From: CBDCWQ01 sp965223435
Lineage (GTDB): Bacteria; Myxococcota; Kuafuiibacteriia; Kuafuiibacteriales; Kuafuiibacteriaceae
NCBI GenBank assembly: GCA_965223435.1
Contig: CBDCWQ010000022.1
Span: 1,240,001-1,304,000 of the forward strand
Direction of reading: 5' to 3'
DNA: 64,000 bases
The position numbers and the translations under genes are program-made. Below are positions 16,120 through 25,111 of this stretch, in pieces. The notes below the pieces were generated by a model. The model did not search any database. It had not been told where the DNA came from and saw only the letters and a list, made by a program, of their open reading frames with translations. Numbering within the stretch: position 1 is the stretch's first letter; the number at the start of each line of letters is the position of its first letter.

Positions 16120-16551
16120 TTACGGTGGGTCTTTTTTGCGGTGGACACGAAGCCGTCCTCCGCTAAACCAGTCGTTGTACCCCTTTCCGCTCGCTATTGC
16201 TTTTCGCGATGCTTTTGTATCTTTTAGGAGGATTCGGGCGTCGGCGAGCCACTCCTGTACAATCGAGTGCATTGTGTCTTTTGCAGCCTCCAATAGGGTG
16301 TCCAGTTTTTTTGGGTTCGAGCGAATGCTCCCGTCGCGCACGGATTGCGCGACAACAACATACAGCACATGCTGAAAGTAGCTCTGCCTAGGACAGTGAT
16401 CGTCCGCGGCTATTTGAATCACGAGGTCGGCGTGAATGAGCCAGTCTACGATGATATCCCAGTCCTGTTCCGGGCAGGTTGAACCCCCGCCGCCGTAGGC
16501 CCATAGCCTGAGCTCAGGAGCTGTGGGTTTATACGGATCATCGAATGTCAT
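16120..16551 (-). CDS. Immunity-like soluble protein
   Basis: 143 residues. It starts M-T-F-D-D-P-Y-K-P-T-A-P-E-L-R-L-W-A-Y and continues with P-E-Q-D-W-D-I-I and H-A-D-L-V-I-Q-I-A-A-D. Then comes C-P-R-Q-S-Y-F-Q-H-V-L-Y-V-V-V. The protein is mostly helical, and the last ~40 residues are basic. I recall similar short proteins near Rhs or other polymorphic toxins but cannot name the family. Its ATG overlaps the TGA of the upstream fragment (ATGA, 16548-16551), exactly as in the 4.5-kb cassette, which argues that the upstream fragment is the tail of its former toxin. Confidence 0.65.
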   Translation of the reverse strand: MTFDDPYKPTAPELRLWAYGGGGSTCPEQDWDIIVDWLIHADLVIQIAADDHCPRQSYFQHVLYVVVAQSVRDGSIRSNPKKLDTLLEAAKDTMHSIVQEWLADARILLKDTKASRKAIASGKGYNDWFSGGRLRVHRKKDPP

Positions 16552-16741
16552 GATGTGGTTCTGTAGCTCGGCGTTCCATGAAATAAAAGTCGGCTCCTGG
16601 CCCGGAGCTGGTCAAACGTACGCACTCGGTCGACTCCGTCGTAAAGCCCGAAATACCCAAGAACCCACAGAAGCGGAATTCCGAGCTCCATGATTGATTC
16701 CCACCCGGGAGCGAGCTCCGTTCCGGCTCTCTCGTTGCATG
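16548..16741 (-). pseudogene. Probable C-terminal fragment of a lost gene, coupled to the immunity-like gene
   Basis: About 64 codons without a credible start end at a TGA that overlaps the next ATG. Readable parts are G-W-E-S-I-M-E-L-G-I-P-L-L-W-V-L-G-Y-F-G, then Y-D-G-V-D-R-V-R-T-F-D-Q-L-R-A-R and F-H-G-T-P-S-Y-R. Upstream, the frame runs into repeat element B, where the translation becomes low-complexity Pro/Ser, so the coding remnant is probably cut at the repeat. By analogy with the other cassettes it is a toxin tip, but I do not recognise it. A small immunity protein is an alternative. Confidence 0.4.
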
Positions 16742-16850
16742 GCCATCGCTCCGGCGAGGGGGAGGGCAGGGCGGAGGCCGACCCTGGCGGTCGCTCCGCG
16801 TCTGGCACTGCGGTTTTCGCAATGATATGGTACTATCAGCGTTCGATATA
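16742..16850 (+). repeat. Repeat element B (second copy of the GC-rich hairpin element)
   Basis: Matches element A (14690-14777), with 19 identical bases at 16762-16780 and the shared blocks TCGCTCCGG, CCGCGTCT, TGATATGGTA(T/C)TATC and TCGATAT. The hairpin is partly preserved (CGACC...GGTCG), with changes on both arms. Copy B has a short insertion (GGCACTGCGG) before the ATATGG block. It ends 11 bases before the start of a two-TM protein, as A ends shortly before another. Confidence 0.7.
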
Positions 16851-16861
16851 GATCGAGCTAT

Positions 16862-17158
16862 GTGCACGAGTTACTCTTGGAAGAGAAGCCCATCGATCAA
16901 CACAATCCTTTGAAGCAATCTCCACAGGAGAAAGAAGAACTTAAGGAATTCGAAGCGGACGTAGTTCGACTTGGGCTGAGAAAATGGCCGTCCTTTGTTC
17001 TCTCCTTTGTCATCATGATGGCTGTTGTATGGCGTCTGCCTGCCTGGGCGTTGATGTTCTTTGTGCCGACTCTATTGGCCGTTCTGTACTGGCTCTACAA
17101 GATGCTTTATGTTCGAAATTCAGAGCCCAACTGGTGGTGTCTGTCGGAGGACGATTAA
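16862..17158 (+). CDS. Small two-TM membrane protein
   Basis: 98 residues with a GTG start at 16862. The first ~45 residues are charged and helical (S-P-Q-E-K-E-E-L-K-E-F-E-A-D-V-V-R). Two adjacent hydrophobic helices follow (F-V-L-S-F-V-I-M-M-A-V-V-W and A-L-M-F-F-V-P-T-L-L-A-V-L-Y-W-L), then a short tail with W-W-C. No family is recognised. It stands alone between repeat B and a convergent gene. Membrane immunity proteins often have this shape, but the evidence is only positional. Confidence 0.55.
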   Translation: MHELLLEEKPIDQHNPLKQSPQEKEELKEFEADVVRLGLRKWPSFVLSFVIMMAVVWRLPAWALMFFVPTLLAVLYWLYKMLYVRNSEPNWWCLSEDD

Positions 17159-17169
17159 TAGCGACCGGG

Positions 17170-17727
17170 TTATTCGGGTTCTGGGATTTGACCGAAGAGC
17201 TTCTCTGTGAGCTTCTTGAGCGCCTCGGATTTGTCGAGCTTTTCGGCCTTGTTCAGCGGTTCGAAACGACCTCTAGGGATGACTCGAATCATAGGGCGCT
17301 CGGCTTTGTGTCCAGTGGCGTTGGCCTTAGTGTGGCGCGCCACCTTGTGCTTGTTGAGATCCGGAAGAGGATCCCCGGGCTTACCGCCGAACCACAGGAA
17401 AGAGTCGAACTCCAAGGTTGCAGACTGAAACAGCATCCAGACGACACAGCCGCCAGGCTTTTCGCCAAGACGAATGTGGACTTTTTGGAATGCGGTCGTT
17501 GCGCCCATGAATGAGCTCTTCAGCTGAATGTGTCGGAGGATACCGTTCGCCTCGAGCACGAGGTCATAGCCGGAATCATCCACCTGAGGTTTCATGATTT
17601 CTACCGGAGTTGGCCACATCGCCTTGAGGAGATCGGCCAAGAACAGGTGCTCGAGCACTACCTCTCGGTACGAGGATAGGTGAATATGCGGTAATCGGGG
17701 ATCCTTGCTGGATGTTCTTGAAGCCAT
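17170..17727 (-). CDS. Putative PD-(D/E)xK-like protein
   Basis: 185 residues, soluble. The centre reads V-D-D-S-G-Y-D-L-V-L-E, a short turn, then R-H-I-Q-L-K-S-S. This is the D...(E/Q)-x-K arrangement of PD-(D/E)xK nucleases, with Q in place of the usual D/E, as in several members. Later comes V-H-I-R-L-G-E-K-P-G-G-C-V-V-W, and a Lys-rich C-terminus. It could be a small restriction-type or repair nuclease, or a catalytically altered relative. It is convergent with the membrane protein at 16862 and lies upstream of a recombinase on the other strand. Confidence 0.6.
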   Translation of the reverse strand: MASRTSSKDPRLPHIHLSSYREVVLEHLFLADLLKAMWPTPVEIMKPQVDDSGYDLVLEANGILRHIQLKSSFMGATTAFQKVHIRLGEKPGGCVVWMLFQSATLEFDSFLWFGGKPGDPLPDLNKHKVARHTKANATGHKAERPMIRVIPRGRFEPLNKAEKLDKSEALKKLTEKLFGQIPEPE

Positions 17728-17895
17728 CAGAGAGTATTAAACTACGATTCGAGCACAGTCGGAAGACGCGTCGGCTGAGACTCTGGCCGACAGGGACATG
17801 AGAGGGCGTGCAGCAAGGCTGCGCACGGGTCGTTGGCCCTTGCCCTTTTGAAGAGACATTATAACCGGACAAACGGCGTGGCCAAGACGCAAAGG

Positions 17896-19010
17896 ATGAC
17901 CAGAACGAGCCCGGTGGGGAGAAGGAGAGAGGCTGGGTTTCCTGCGGTGCTCCTCGGGCATGGTGGTAGAGCCCAGGCCAAGGCCCGGATTGAGAACTTC
18001 TACGGGGCGGTGGGCGACATGTTCGAGGCTTGGGTGGCCCGGAGTGAGAACGCCCATACTCAGAGGGCGTACCGGCGGGACGTGATGAGCTTCGTGGAGT
18101 TTTTGGGGCTGCCTTGGCCTGAGGGGGCTTGGGGGTTGCTCAAAGTCTCGGTCAAGGATGTCCGGGCCTGGCGGTCGAGGATGGTGAAGGACAGCTTTTC
18201 GCCCATGACTCTGAATCGGAGGCTGTCGTCGCTTGGCGGGTTTTATCAGTTTCTTCGGGAGGTGGCCGCTGAGGGGAGGCTTCCGATTATGGTGCAGAAT
18301 CCGGCGCACCGGGACTTCATCAAAAGGCCGAGCGCTGAGCCCCTTCCTTCTTTTCGGACTTTTGGGCGCATCCGTCCCCGGTGGATGAAACCAAGGCGCT
18401 TTCGCCGGGGAATGCGCGCAAATTGATGGAGCTTCCTCGGGGGGACGGGGTGCTCGAGGTCAGGGACCGGGCGATTTTGAAGTTTTACCTCTTCACTGGA
18501 GCCCGAATTGCCACCGGGTGCAGGCTTCACGTCCAGGACCTCCACCTGGAGGAGGAGGATGCGACCATTCGCATCCAAGAAAAGGGGCGGGGGACCGCCA
18601 AAAGAACCATCGGCATCCATCCTGAGCTTGCAGAAGCGCTTGAGGAATATCTCCAGGTGGCGGAAACCGGATCGGGCCCGCTTTTTCGGGCCCGAAGGGC
18701 GCCAAGAAGCGATGAATTGGGCACCAAAGCCATCGCCCCAAGCAGCATGTACCGGCTTCTTTTGGGGTACCTGGAACAGCTCCCCAGAGCCATAAAGAAC
18801 GTGGAAATGACCGATGGGAGCGTCGAAAAGCGGGTGATTTATACACCGCATTCCCTCCGGGCGACCACCGCGACCCTGCTTTTAAAGTCAGGTGTCGATA
18901 TTGTAGAGGTTCAGGAACTCCTCGGACATAAGCACGTGACCACCACCCAAATCTACGACAAAAGAATCAGACATGCCCGGGACAGCGCCAGTCATAAGAT
19001 ACCGTTTTGA
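17896..19010 (+). pseudogene. Tyrosine recombinase (phage integrase family), frameshifted
   Basis: Two adjacent frames together encode one tyrosine recombinase. The first (ATG 17896; an in-frame TTG lies at 17833) carries the SAM-like core-binding domain (N-A-H-T-Q-R-A-Y-R-R-D; L-N-R-R-L-S-S-L-G-G-F-Y). The second (from ~18380) carries the catalytic domain with the full set: R in T-G-A-R-I-A-T, K in Q-E-K-G-R-G, H-S-L-R-A-T, G-H-K-H and the nucleophile Y in T-T-T-Q-I-Y-D-K. A one-base gain or two-base loss between ~18340 and 18380, a stretch with several T runs, would join them. It may be a real inactivation or a sequencing error. The family resembles chromosomal or plasmid integrases with no phage nearby. 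Its position beside orphan cassettes suggests a role in their rearrangement. Confidence 0.8.
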
Positions 19011-19477
19011 TGGGCTTCTTGACGCCATGAAAACGGTGCCTCCACTTGCTGGGATGAAGAATTTAACCGAAAGCAGAGACCGAAGACGTCATGAAAACGA
19101 TGTAGGGACCGGGATATGTGATCGAAGCCACCCGGGAAGACGACGAGTTCGTGGTCGAAGCTACACCCCCTTTCCCAGAAAGCCACTCGGAAAACCTTCT
19201 GACGTGATAAGTGTCGATGCTCCGTGCTACCAAGGGCGCTCGCCCGAGTCTTTTGCGGAAGCAATTCGAGACCCAGAAAGGTAGCTGTTCCAAGGCGAGC
19301 GTGATCGCATGCAGCACACTCTAGGCATGAGCGAATCATATTTCACAAAGGGCGGCTGGAAAGCGCTTGTTTATGAGTGGCGGAAGAGTGGGTTGAGCAT
19401 CTTGTTCAGTTGATAGGGGCGATTCCATGTGGATATCGCAGAATAAACCCAATATTGCGCCGTGACAGGAGAACGCC
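19011..19477. other. Region between recombinase and next pseudogene
   Basis: About 470 bases with no convincing gene. A 10-mer CATGAAAACG occurs twice here (19026 and 19089) downstream of the recombinase, too short to call an att site. A short plus-strand stretch from 19114 reads Y-V-I-E-A-T-R-E-D-D-E-F-V-V-E-A-T before a stop and might be a gene remnant. Confidence 0.35.
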
Positions 19478-20472
19478 ATGTGGTTTGAAGAGCTGACCGG
19501 TTTTTCGAGAGACGTCGCCTGAAGAGGTTCGTAGGAAGTTCGCCTTGGCGGACACGACAATCACTTCGCTCGTGAATCATCGGACCCTGGTCTTTGGGCG
19601 CTTGGAAATCCCTAGCCTTGCCGAACTCCGAGCTCGCGCAAACCAGTGCTGGCCCCGAGGGACACTAAAGCTAGAGGAATTGGTTGCCGACGTTCGGGCG
19701 CTTCACGCAGATCCAGAAAACAAGGGCGCTTTGTTTCAGGTTGCATCTCAATTCAACCTCCTTGAGATGATTTCGCCCTCGATAACGCCGGAAAGAGGAG
19801 TCGAGCGCTATGAAAGCGATCGTACCCAGGGCCCTGCTTGCGCGATCGCCGCGGGTGCCGGAACCATCTACCGAAATTACTTCGCAAGGGTCAACGGTCG
19901 GGTTGGACAATCTGCAGACAACCAGATCGATTGTTTACACGACATCGGCCAAGCGCTTGGCAACGACCGGGAACAGCTCTGGGTCATGCGAAATGGCTAC
20001 GCCCTGCCGTCCGCGAAGAGCCTGGGGAAGATCTCCCAGCGAATCCAGTCACTGACAGAGGCGGATCGGGATGCCCTCCGGCAAAGGCTGAGGGTTGGCA
20101 TCCAGTGGGGCACCCAAGTCACACTGGACAACTGCAGTCATCTCGTCTCCCAAGCCTATTGCTCAGCGATGCCCGTTGCGTACACTCCCATTTCCAAAAG
20201 CTCGTGGGCCGAGTTTGCGCAGCTCGTTCTGGAGGCATCGTATGAGGCGACTCTCTGTGCAGCTCTCCTGAATTCGGCCAGGACCGGGCGAAACAAAGTC
20301 TTTCTCACGCTTCTTGGCGGCGGTGCATTTGGAAACCATGACGACTGGATTTTTTTCAGCCATGGAGCGGGCGTTCCAAATTTTCGCCGAGACCCCGATC
20401 GATGTGGCGATTGTCAGCTACGGGCGATCCCATGCTCGGGTGCGCGAACTAATACATAAGTTTGCTGCGTAG
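19478..20472 (+). pseudogene. Conserved protein of unknown function, two homopolymer frameshifts
   Basis: The ATG at 19478 has a good ribosome site (GACAGGAG). It starts M-W-F-E-E-L-T-G-F and then loses frame at a run of five T (19499-19503). Reading four T gives T-G-F-R-E-T-S-P-E-E-V-R-R-K and continues without a break into the long frame (L-A-E-L-R-A-R; V-A-S-Q-F-N-L-L-E-M; Q-G-P-A-C-A-I-A-A-G-A-G-T-I-Y-R-N-Y; L-L-G-G-G-A-F-G-N). A second break lies at a run of seven T (20347-20353). Reading six gives I-F-S-A-M-E-R-A-F, then V-A-I-V-S-Y-G-R-S and a natural end at 20472. I recognise a conserved bacterial and eukaryotic protein of about 330 residues whose function I do not know. Both breaks look like homopolymer overcalls. 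Confidence 0.7.
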
Positions 20473-20721
20473 TTATCGATATTTGCGGTTTTTCCCAATT
20501 CTTCAATCCCTTCCCTTGTTTCTGCGATATTTTTCCATTGAGCGACGACATGCTTGGCCAGCCAAGTCTCTCGGAATCAAGATGGGATTCGGGTTGGTTT
20601 ACCCTGTGCTGGTATCGTCTTCAGGAAGAGATCGACTGAACGCCCCCATGGATTCGGCACTTTTTGCGATCGGTGCCTCAGGAAGTGCGCCTAGATCCAC
20701 GTCGATGTAGGCTCCGCGATT

Positions 20722-22499
20722 GTGCGGTTGCTGAAGCTTCCTCTTTTTCCGTTGATCCTCGTCTTGCGGCTTCTCCTTTGGCCCATTCGCCTGCTCAGGC
20801 GAAACCGAGCAGCAAAGAAGAATGGCTGGATCGAACTCGAGCTTGCGGGCGAAGTGGTCGAACTGTACGCGGAAAACCGCATTTCGGTGCTGTTGGCCCG
20901 CCTTTTGAGGCGGGAAGAGCCACCGAAAATTGCGTTGGCGAGTCTAAGGCGGCTCGTAAACGAAATTCAGGCAGACGCCCATGTCAGAGGCATTTTGGTT
21001 CGCCTAGGGACCATCGAAGCCGGGTGGGCCGCCGCCAAGACGCTTCGCGACCTGCTGTATTCGATTCGGCAGGCCGAAAAACAGGTGATTGTGTACATTG
21101 CGACCCACGCCGGAAACCGAGAACTTTTGGTCGCGTCTGCCGCCAACCACATCTGGATGGGGTCATCGGGCGCGCTGGCCGGCGTAGGCGCATCATCCCA
21201 TGGGCTGTTTTTTCAAAGAGAGCCTCCAAAAACTTGGGGTCACCGTCGAAGTCGCTGCGAAGGGGCGGTTCAAATCTGCACCCGAGCGCTTTACCCGAAA
21301 AGAAAGAAGCCCCACGGACCGAGAACAAACCAAAACCCTGATCGATACCTTTGACGAAGCCCTTCTGTATGCACTCGAGGAAGGGCGCAAGATGAACCGA
21401 GATGAAGCCGTCGCCTTTGTGGATCGCTCACCCATCGTGGGGGGTTCACGCCCACGAGGCAGGCTACTGCGATGCGCTGGTCTTCGATGAGACCATTCCA
21501 CGCCACATCCAAACGACCGCTTCGCTCGATGCCGCGCCCGACCTGCAGGACGCAGCCGCCTACCTCAAAAAACGTACGCTCCCACCCATCTGGAGACGGC
21601 GCGAAAAGATCGTGGGCATCGTTGAAGTCCACGGCGCCATCGTCGATCACGCACCTCGCCACGCAGGGCTGATGGACCAAAGCGCGAACCGCAAATCCGT
21701 TGTCGATGACCTCCGGGCGGCTCTGGAGGACTCCAAAATTGGGGCGGTTGTCCTCCATGTCAATTCCCGGGGCGGGAGCGTCACAGCCAGCGATGCCATT
21801 TACGCCATGGTGGCCCGCGTCAATGAAGAAAAACCGGTGATTGCGTGCATGGGCGACGTCGCGGCCAGCGGAGGCTACTACGTCGCCTGCGGCGCTCGAA
21901 CCATTGTCGCCCACCCACTGACCATCACCGGAAGCATCGGCGTGTTTGCGATGTTGCCCACATGGCCCGAGTTGACCGAGCGGTTGGCGCTGGGGCATGA
22001 CACGGTTCAAAATCGGCAAAACGCCACGCTCTACAATCCGTGGGTGGCGTTCACCGACGAGGCAAAAGCCCACGCCAACCGAGAAGTCGAAGCCATGTAC
22101 CAGACCTTTCTCAGTCTGGTGGCCAAGGCACGCAAGCTCGAAGCCACCCAGGTGGCCGAATGCGCCGAGGGTCGGGTATGGAGCGGAAAAGACGCCCAAG
22201 CCCAAGGTCTGGTCGATGACCTCGGCGGGTTTGCGCGCGCAGTCGATCTGGCCAAAGAGGCCGCGGGCGGACGTTTTGCCTCGGAGCCTCGGCGGGTTAA
22301 GGTCCGAGGCGAGCGGGCCCGACCGGCCGTGGTCGATCCCCAGGCAGCCATCGCGTCGACCCCCGTGGCCAACCTGGCTTCGCTGGTGGCAACCCTTGAC
22401 CCCGGATCCAAAGAAATGCTCAGCGAACTTCTTTGTTTGCTTCCGGGGTCCCGGCCGGTTCTCCCGTGGTTGGCCTATTCGCCTCTATGGGTTGCGTAA
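20722..22499 (+). pseudogene. sppA: Signal peptide peptidase SppA (67K type), two homopolymer frameshifts
   Basis: Three consecutive frames together encode a two-domain SppA: an N-terminal membrane anchor (L-L-K-L-P-L-F-P-L-I-L-V-L-R-L), a first S49 domain and a second S49 domain. The catalytic Lys is in the middle frame (G-R-F-K-S-A-P-E-R-F) and the catalytic Ser in the last (G-D-V-A-A-S-G-G-Y-Y-V-A). Break one is at six T near 21209-21214; five T restores G-L-F-F-K-E-S-L-Q-K-L-G. Break two is at six G near 21439-21444; five G restores I-V-G-V-H-A-H-E-A-G-Y. All key residues survive once frames are joined, so the gene may be intact in the living cell. SppA degrades leftover signal peptides in the inner membrane. 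Start GTG 20722. Confidence 0.8.
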
Positions 22500-22510
22500 C
22501 CCCGGGAGGC

Positions 22511-23074
22511 TCAAGACTGAGCCGCTCCCTTGGTGCGGAGCATGGTCTCACGGTAGTGGGCCAACTCGGCAATCGATTCTCGGGTATCGGCCAAGGCCGT
22601 ATGCTGATTGGTTCCCTTGGCGTACAGTACTTCGGGCCCGTACCAGCGCTTCGCCAGTTCTTTTAGGGTCGAAACATCGATCATCCGATAGTGAAGATAG
22701 CCATCAATCGACGGAAAATATTTGCGCAAAAACCGCCGGTCTTGGTGAATGGAGTTGCCGGCCAGCACCCCTTCTCGTGGTTTGCACCAGCGGGCCAAGC
22801 ACTGTAACAGCGCCTGCTCTGCCTCTCCCACTGAGGTTTGCGATTTCTGAACTTGTTTCACCAGGCCGTTTTCAGTGTGCATGTTGCGGACAATCGGCTC
22901 CATCGTGCTCAAGCGTGCTTCCGGTTGCCATATGGTGATTTCCATCGAATCCAGCTCTTTAAGCTCTGAAGAGGTGATCACCATCGCCACTTGAATCGGA
23001 ACGCAGCATTCCGGATCTAGGCCGGTCATTTCCATGTCGAGCCAAACGATGATGTCATTTTTTTGGGGGGCCAT
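22511..23074 (-). CDS. orn: Oligoribonuclease
   Basis: 187 residues, the usual length for Orn. It has the DEDDh exonuclease residues: W-L-D-M-E-M-T-G-L-D (Exo I), N-S-I-H-Q-D-R-R-F-L (Exo II) and H-T-A-L-A-D-T-R-E-S-I (Exo III). Orn degrades 2-5 nt RNA fragments, including the pGpG from c-di-GMP turnover. It is convergent with sppA, with 11 bases between the stops. Confidence 0.96.
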   Translation of the reverse strand: MAPQKNDIIVWLDMEMTGLDPECCVPIQVAMVITSSELKELDSMEITIWQPEARLSTMEPIVRNMHTENGLVKQVQKSQTSVGEAEQALLQCLARWCKPREGVLAGNSIHQDRRFLRKYFPSIDGYLHYRMIDVSTLKELAKRWYGPEVLYAKGTNQHTALADTRESIAELAHYRETMLRTKGAAQS

Positions 23075-23193
23075 CCCCGTGGGGTATCACGACTCTGGCC
23101 TGGGCTCGAGAAATCGCGTGCGCTTGGGTTCTGCCCTGCCTTCGAACCGCACCGTCAGACGGAGACAAAACGATGAGGTCGCCCCGGCAAGCG

Positions 23194-24243
23194 TTACTGA
23201 GGCACGATGGTGAATTCCACCCGGCGATTTCTCTCACGGCCAGACCGGGTGCGGTTGGTGTCGATGGGTTGATCCTCGCCAAAACCCACGGCGGTCAGGC
23301 GGCCCGGGTCGATGCCTTTTTCGAGGATGTACGTCCGAACCGCGTCTGCGCGCCGCTGCGAAAGGCGCTGATTGGTTCGATGGCTGCCCACCGAATCGGT
23401 ATGGCCCTCGACGACCACTTTCATGCTTGGGTTCTCTCGGAGCACATCTGCTACTTCGTTGAGCACCGCAAAGCTGACCGCTTTTACTCTGGTTTTTCCG
23501 GTAGCGAAAAAGACCTTTTGTTTGATCTCGATCTTTCCGAGCTCACGATTGACCTCAACCAACTGGTACTTGGTGTCCGGACACCCGTCTTCGTCTTCAA
23601 ATCCATTCTTGGTTTCTGGCTTCTGTGGACATTGATCCTCGGCATCAGCAACACCATCGTTGTCGTTGTCTAGATCTGGGCAACCATCGTGGTCTTCAAA
23701 CCCGTCCACGTCTTCGGGATCTTTGGGACATGGATCATCCCCATCGATGATGCCGTCGCCATCTTGGTCCTCAACTTCGGGGCACCCGTCTTCGTCTTCA
23801 ATGCCATCAATGTCCTCCGGTGCGTCTGGGCACTTGTCGTCCACGTCGCGGACGCCGTCATCGTCTTTGTCGGGACAACCGGCCAGCTCAACTTTGCCCA
23901 CCGTATCTGGACATTGGTCGTCGGCGTCGGGCACGGTGTCTTGGTCACGATCGAGCGGAGGGCACTCTTGGGTCTGTTCGACCACCACCGCCAACGCGTC
24001 TGCCGCCGTTTTTCGATGTTGCGCGGCGCGGCGCGCATCACCTTTTTGGAGTTCGCTGCGGAGAAACTCGAGATGCGCCTCACTTTTGGCCAACGCAACC
24101 GGCGCACAACGGTAGGCACCCGCCTCCCGCGCGGCATTCAAATGCGCCTCTAAGGCCTCTCCTTCGCGCTCCAGGGCCGCGCCGGTGGCACACGCTCCCA
24201 GCACCGCAGCCGCGAGCCCGACCAAGCCCAGCCAGCGAGGCAT
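23194..24243 (-). CDS. OmpA-family lipoprotein with thrombospondin type 3 repeats
   Basis: 349 residues from ATG 24243, chosen because it gives a lipoprotein signal (M-P-R-W-L-G-L-V-G-L-A-A-A-V-L-G-A-C). Next is a helical region (A-L-E-R-E-G-E-A-L-E-A-H-L) like the DUF4398-type helices of the neighbour, then about five calcium-binding TSP3 repeats (D-x-D-x-D-G-(V/I)-x-D-x-x-D-x-C-P). It ends with an OmpA peptidoglycan-binding domain (V-V-V-E-G-H-T-D-S-V-G-S; L-S-Q-R-R-A-D-A-V; G-R-E-R-N-R-R-V-E-F). It probably tethers the outer membrane to peptidoglycan. It lies downstream of, and in the same direction as, the DUF4398 lipoprotein. Confidence 0.92.
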   Translation of the reverse strand: MPRWLGLVGLAAAVLGACATGAALEREGEALEAHLNAAREAGAYRCAPVALAKSEAHLEFLRSELQKGDARRAAQHRKTAADALAVVVEQTQECPPLDRDQDTVPDADDQCPDTVGKVELAGCPDKDDDGVRDVDDKCPDAPEDIDGIEDEDGCPEVEDQDGDGIIDGDDPCPKDPEDVDGFEDHDGCPDLDNDNDGVADAEDQCPQKPETKNGFEDEDGCPDTKYQLVEVNRELGKIEIKQKVFFATGKTRVKAVSFAVLNEVADVLRENPSMKVVVEGHTDSVGSHRTNQRLSQRRADAVRTYILEKGIDPGRLTAVGFGEDQPIDTNRTRSGRERNRRVEFTIVPQ

Positions 24244-24364
24244 CGCCCCTCGGGCACCCTCAGTCGAGCACATGCAAAAAAGCTTCTCGATGGCCTTGCG
24301 CCAAAGATTCGGGACAAAGTCGTGCCTCATGTGGTGTGCTCCCGCTATCCTCAACCGCGCCCTC

Positions 24365-25081
24365 TTACGGCGTTTCAGCCGGTTGGCCCGCCGCTGGCTG
24401 CTTCTCGCGACCCGTGGAGTCACCATCGCCAGGCTCGGCGGGGGCGGATTCGTTGGGAACCGGGTCGCTGACACCCGGCTCAGAGGGGGCGGCTTCGGGA
24501 CCCGAGCCGGCCGGGGGCGTCACGGAATCATCGCCGCTGTTCGGGCCATCCTTATCGGTGGACGACGAGCGCCTTTCGGGCGAGCTCTTGTTGCCCGCTG
24601 CCGGCTCCTGGTCGGCAGCGGGAATAGAAGCGTTGCGATCGGGACCGGGACGGCAGGTGGCACCGGTTCGGCGTGTGGGACGTTTGGCACCCAGGCTCTT
24701 ACTCGTTTTGGCTTCGGCCCTCACCAGGGCGACCAGTGCACAATCCCTAGACTTTTTTGCGAACTCCACCGCAATTTCAAAGTTGGCGTAGGACTGCTCT
24801 TCCCTCGCTTTGTGCAAGTATTCCTCGGCCGCAACATACTCAAACGGCGCGAGCCTTTCCGCCTCGGCGGTCCGCGCCGCCGAGAGGTCGGCAGACGCAT
24901 CCACCAAAAGAGATGAAGACTGGATGGGTCCACAGGCGATGGGCGCCCCTGCCGAGAGGAGCGCGACAAACAGCAACCGAGTGTGAGTACTGCGGGTTCT
25001 ACCTCTACGGCCCACGTAAGGTGGGGTAACATCGGGGCGACGCGGCAGCAAGGGCTTTGCGGGCCGCTTATGCGGGGCCAT
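24365..25081 (-). CDS. DUF4398-type lipoprotein
   Basis: 238 residues from ATG 25081. The signal ends in A-P-I-A-C-G. The DUF4398-like part has V-D-A-S-A-D-L-S-A-A-R-T-A-E-A, P-F-E-Y-V-A-A-E-E-Y-L-H-K-A-R-E-E and Y-A-N-F-E-I-A-V-E-F-A-K-K-S. The second half is a disordered Pro/Ser/Glu/Asp tail. DUF4398 lipoproteins are commonly encoded just upstream of OmpA/TSP3 lipoproteins in this lineage, as here, and probably act with them at the envelope. The gene is divergent from the DUF1460 gene, with only 30 bases between the starts. Confidence 0.85.
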   Translation of the reverse strand: MAPHKRPAKPLLPRRPDVTPPYVGRRGRTRSTHTRLLFVALLSAGAPIACGPIQSSSLLVDASADLSAARTAEAERLAPFEYVAAEEYLHKAREEQSYANFEIAVEFAKKSRDCALVALVRAEAKTSKSLGAKRPTRRTGATCRPGPDRNASIPAADQEPAAGNKSSPERRSSSTDKDGPNSGDDSVTPPAGSGPEAAPSEPGVSDPVPNESAPAEPGDGDSTGREKQPAAGQPAETP

Positions 25082-25111
25082 CGGTGGCCCTGTGATAACC
25101 TGTGACGACCG

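Noticed and set aside
15892..16227. Possible plus-strand gene of 111 codons
   Set aside because: Its end overlaps the minus-strand immunity-like gene and its translation is basic and aromatic without any recognisable pattern.
21291..22205. 304-codon minus-strand open frame opposite sppA
   Set aside because: The plus strand carries the catalytic Ser and Lys motifs of SppA; the minus reading has no family features and overlaps the frameshift sites.
23820..24791. 323-codon plus-strand open frame opposite the OmpA and DUF4398 lipoproteins
   Set aside because: Arg/Pro-rich translation typical of antisense frames in GC-rich DNA. It spans two genes with clear family matches.
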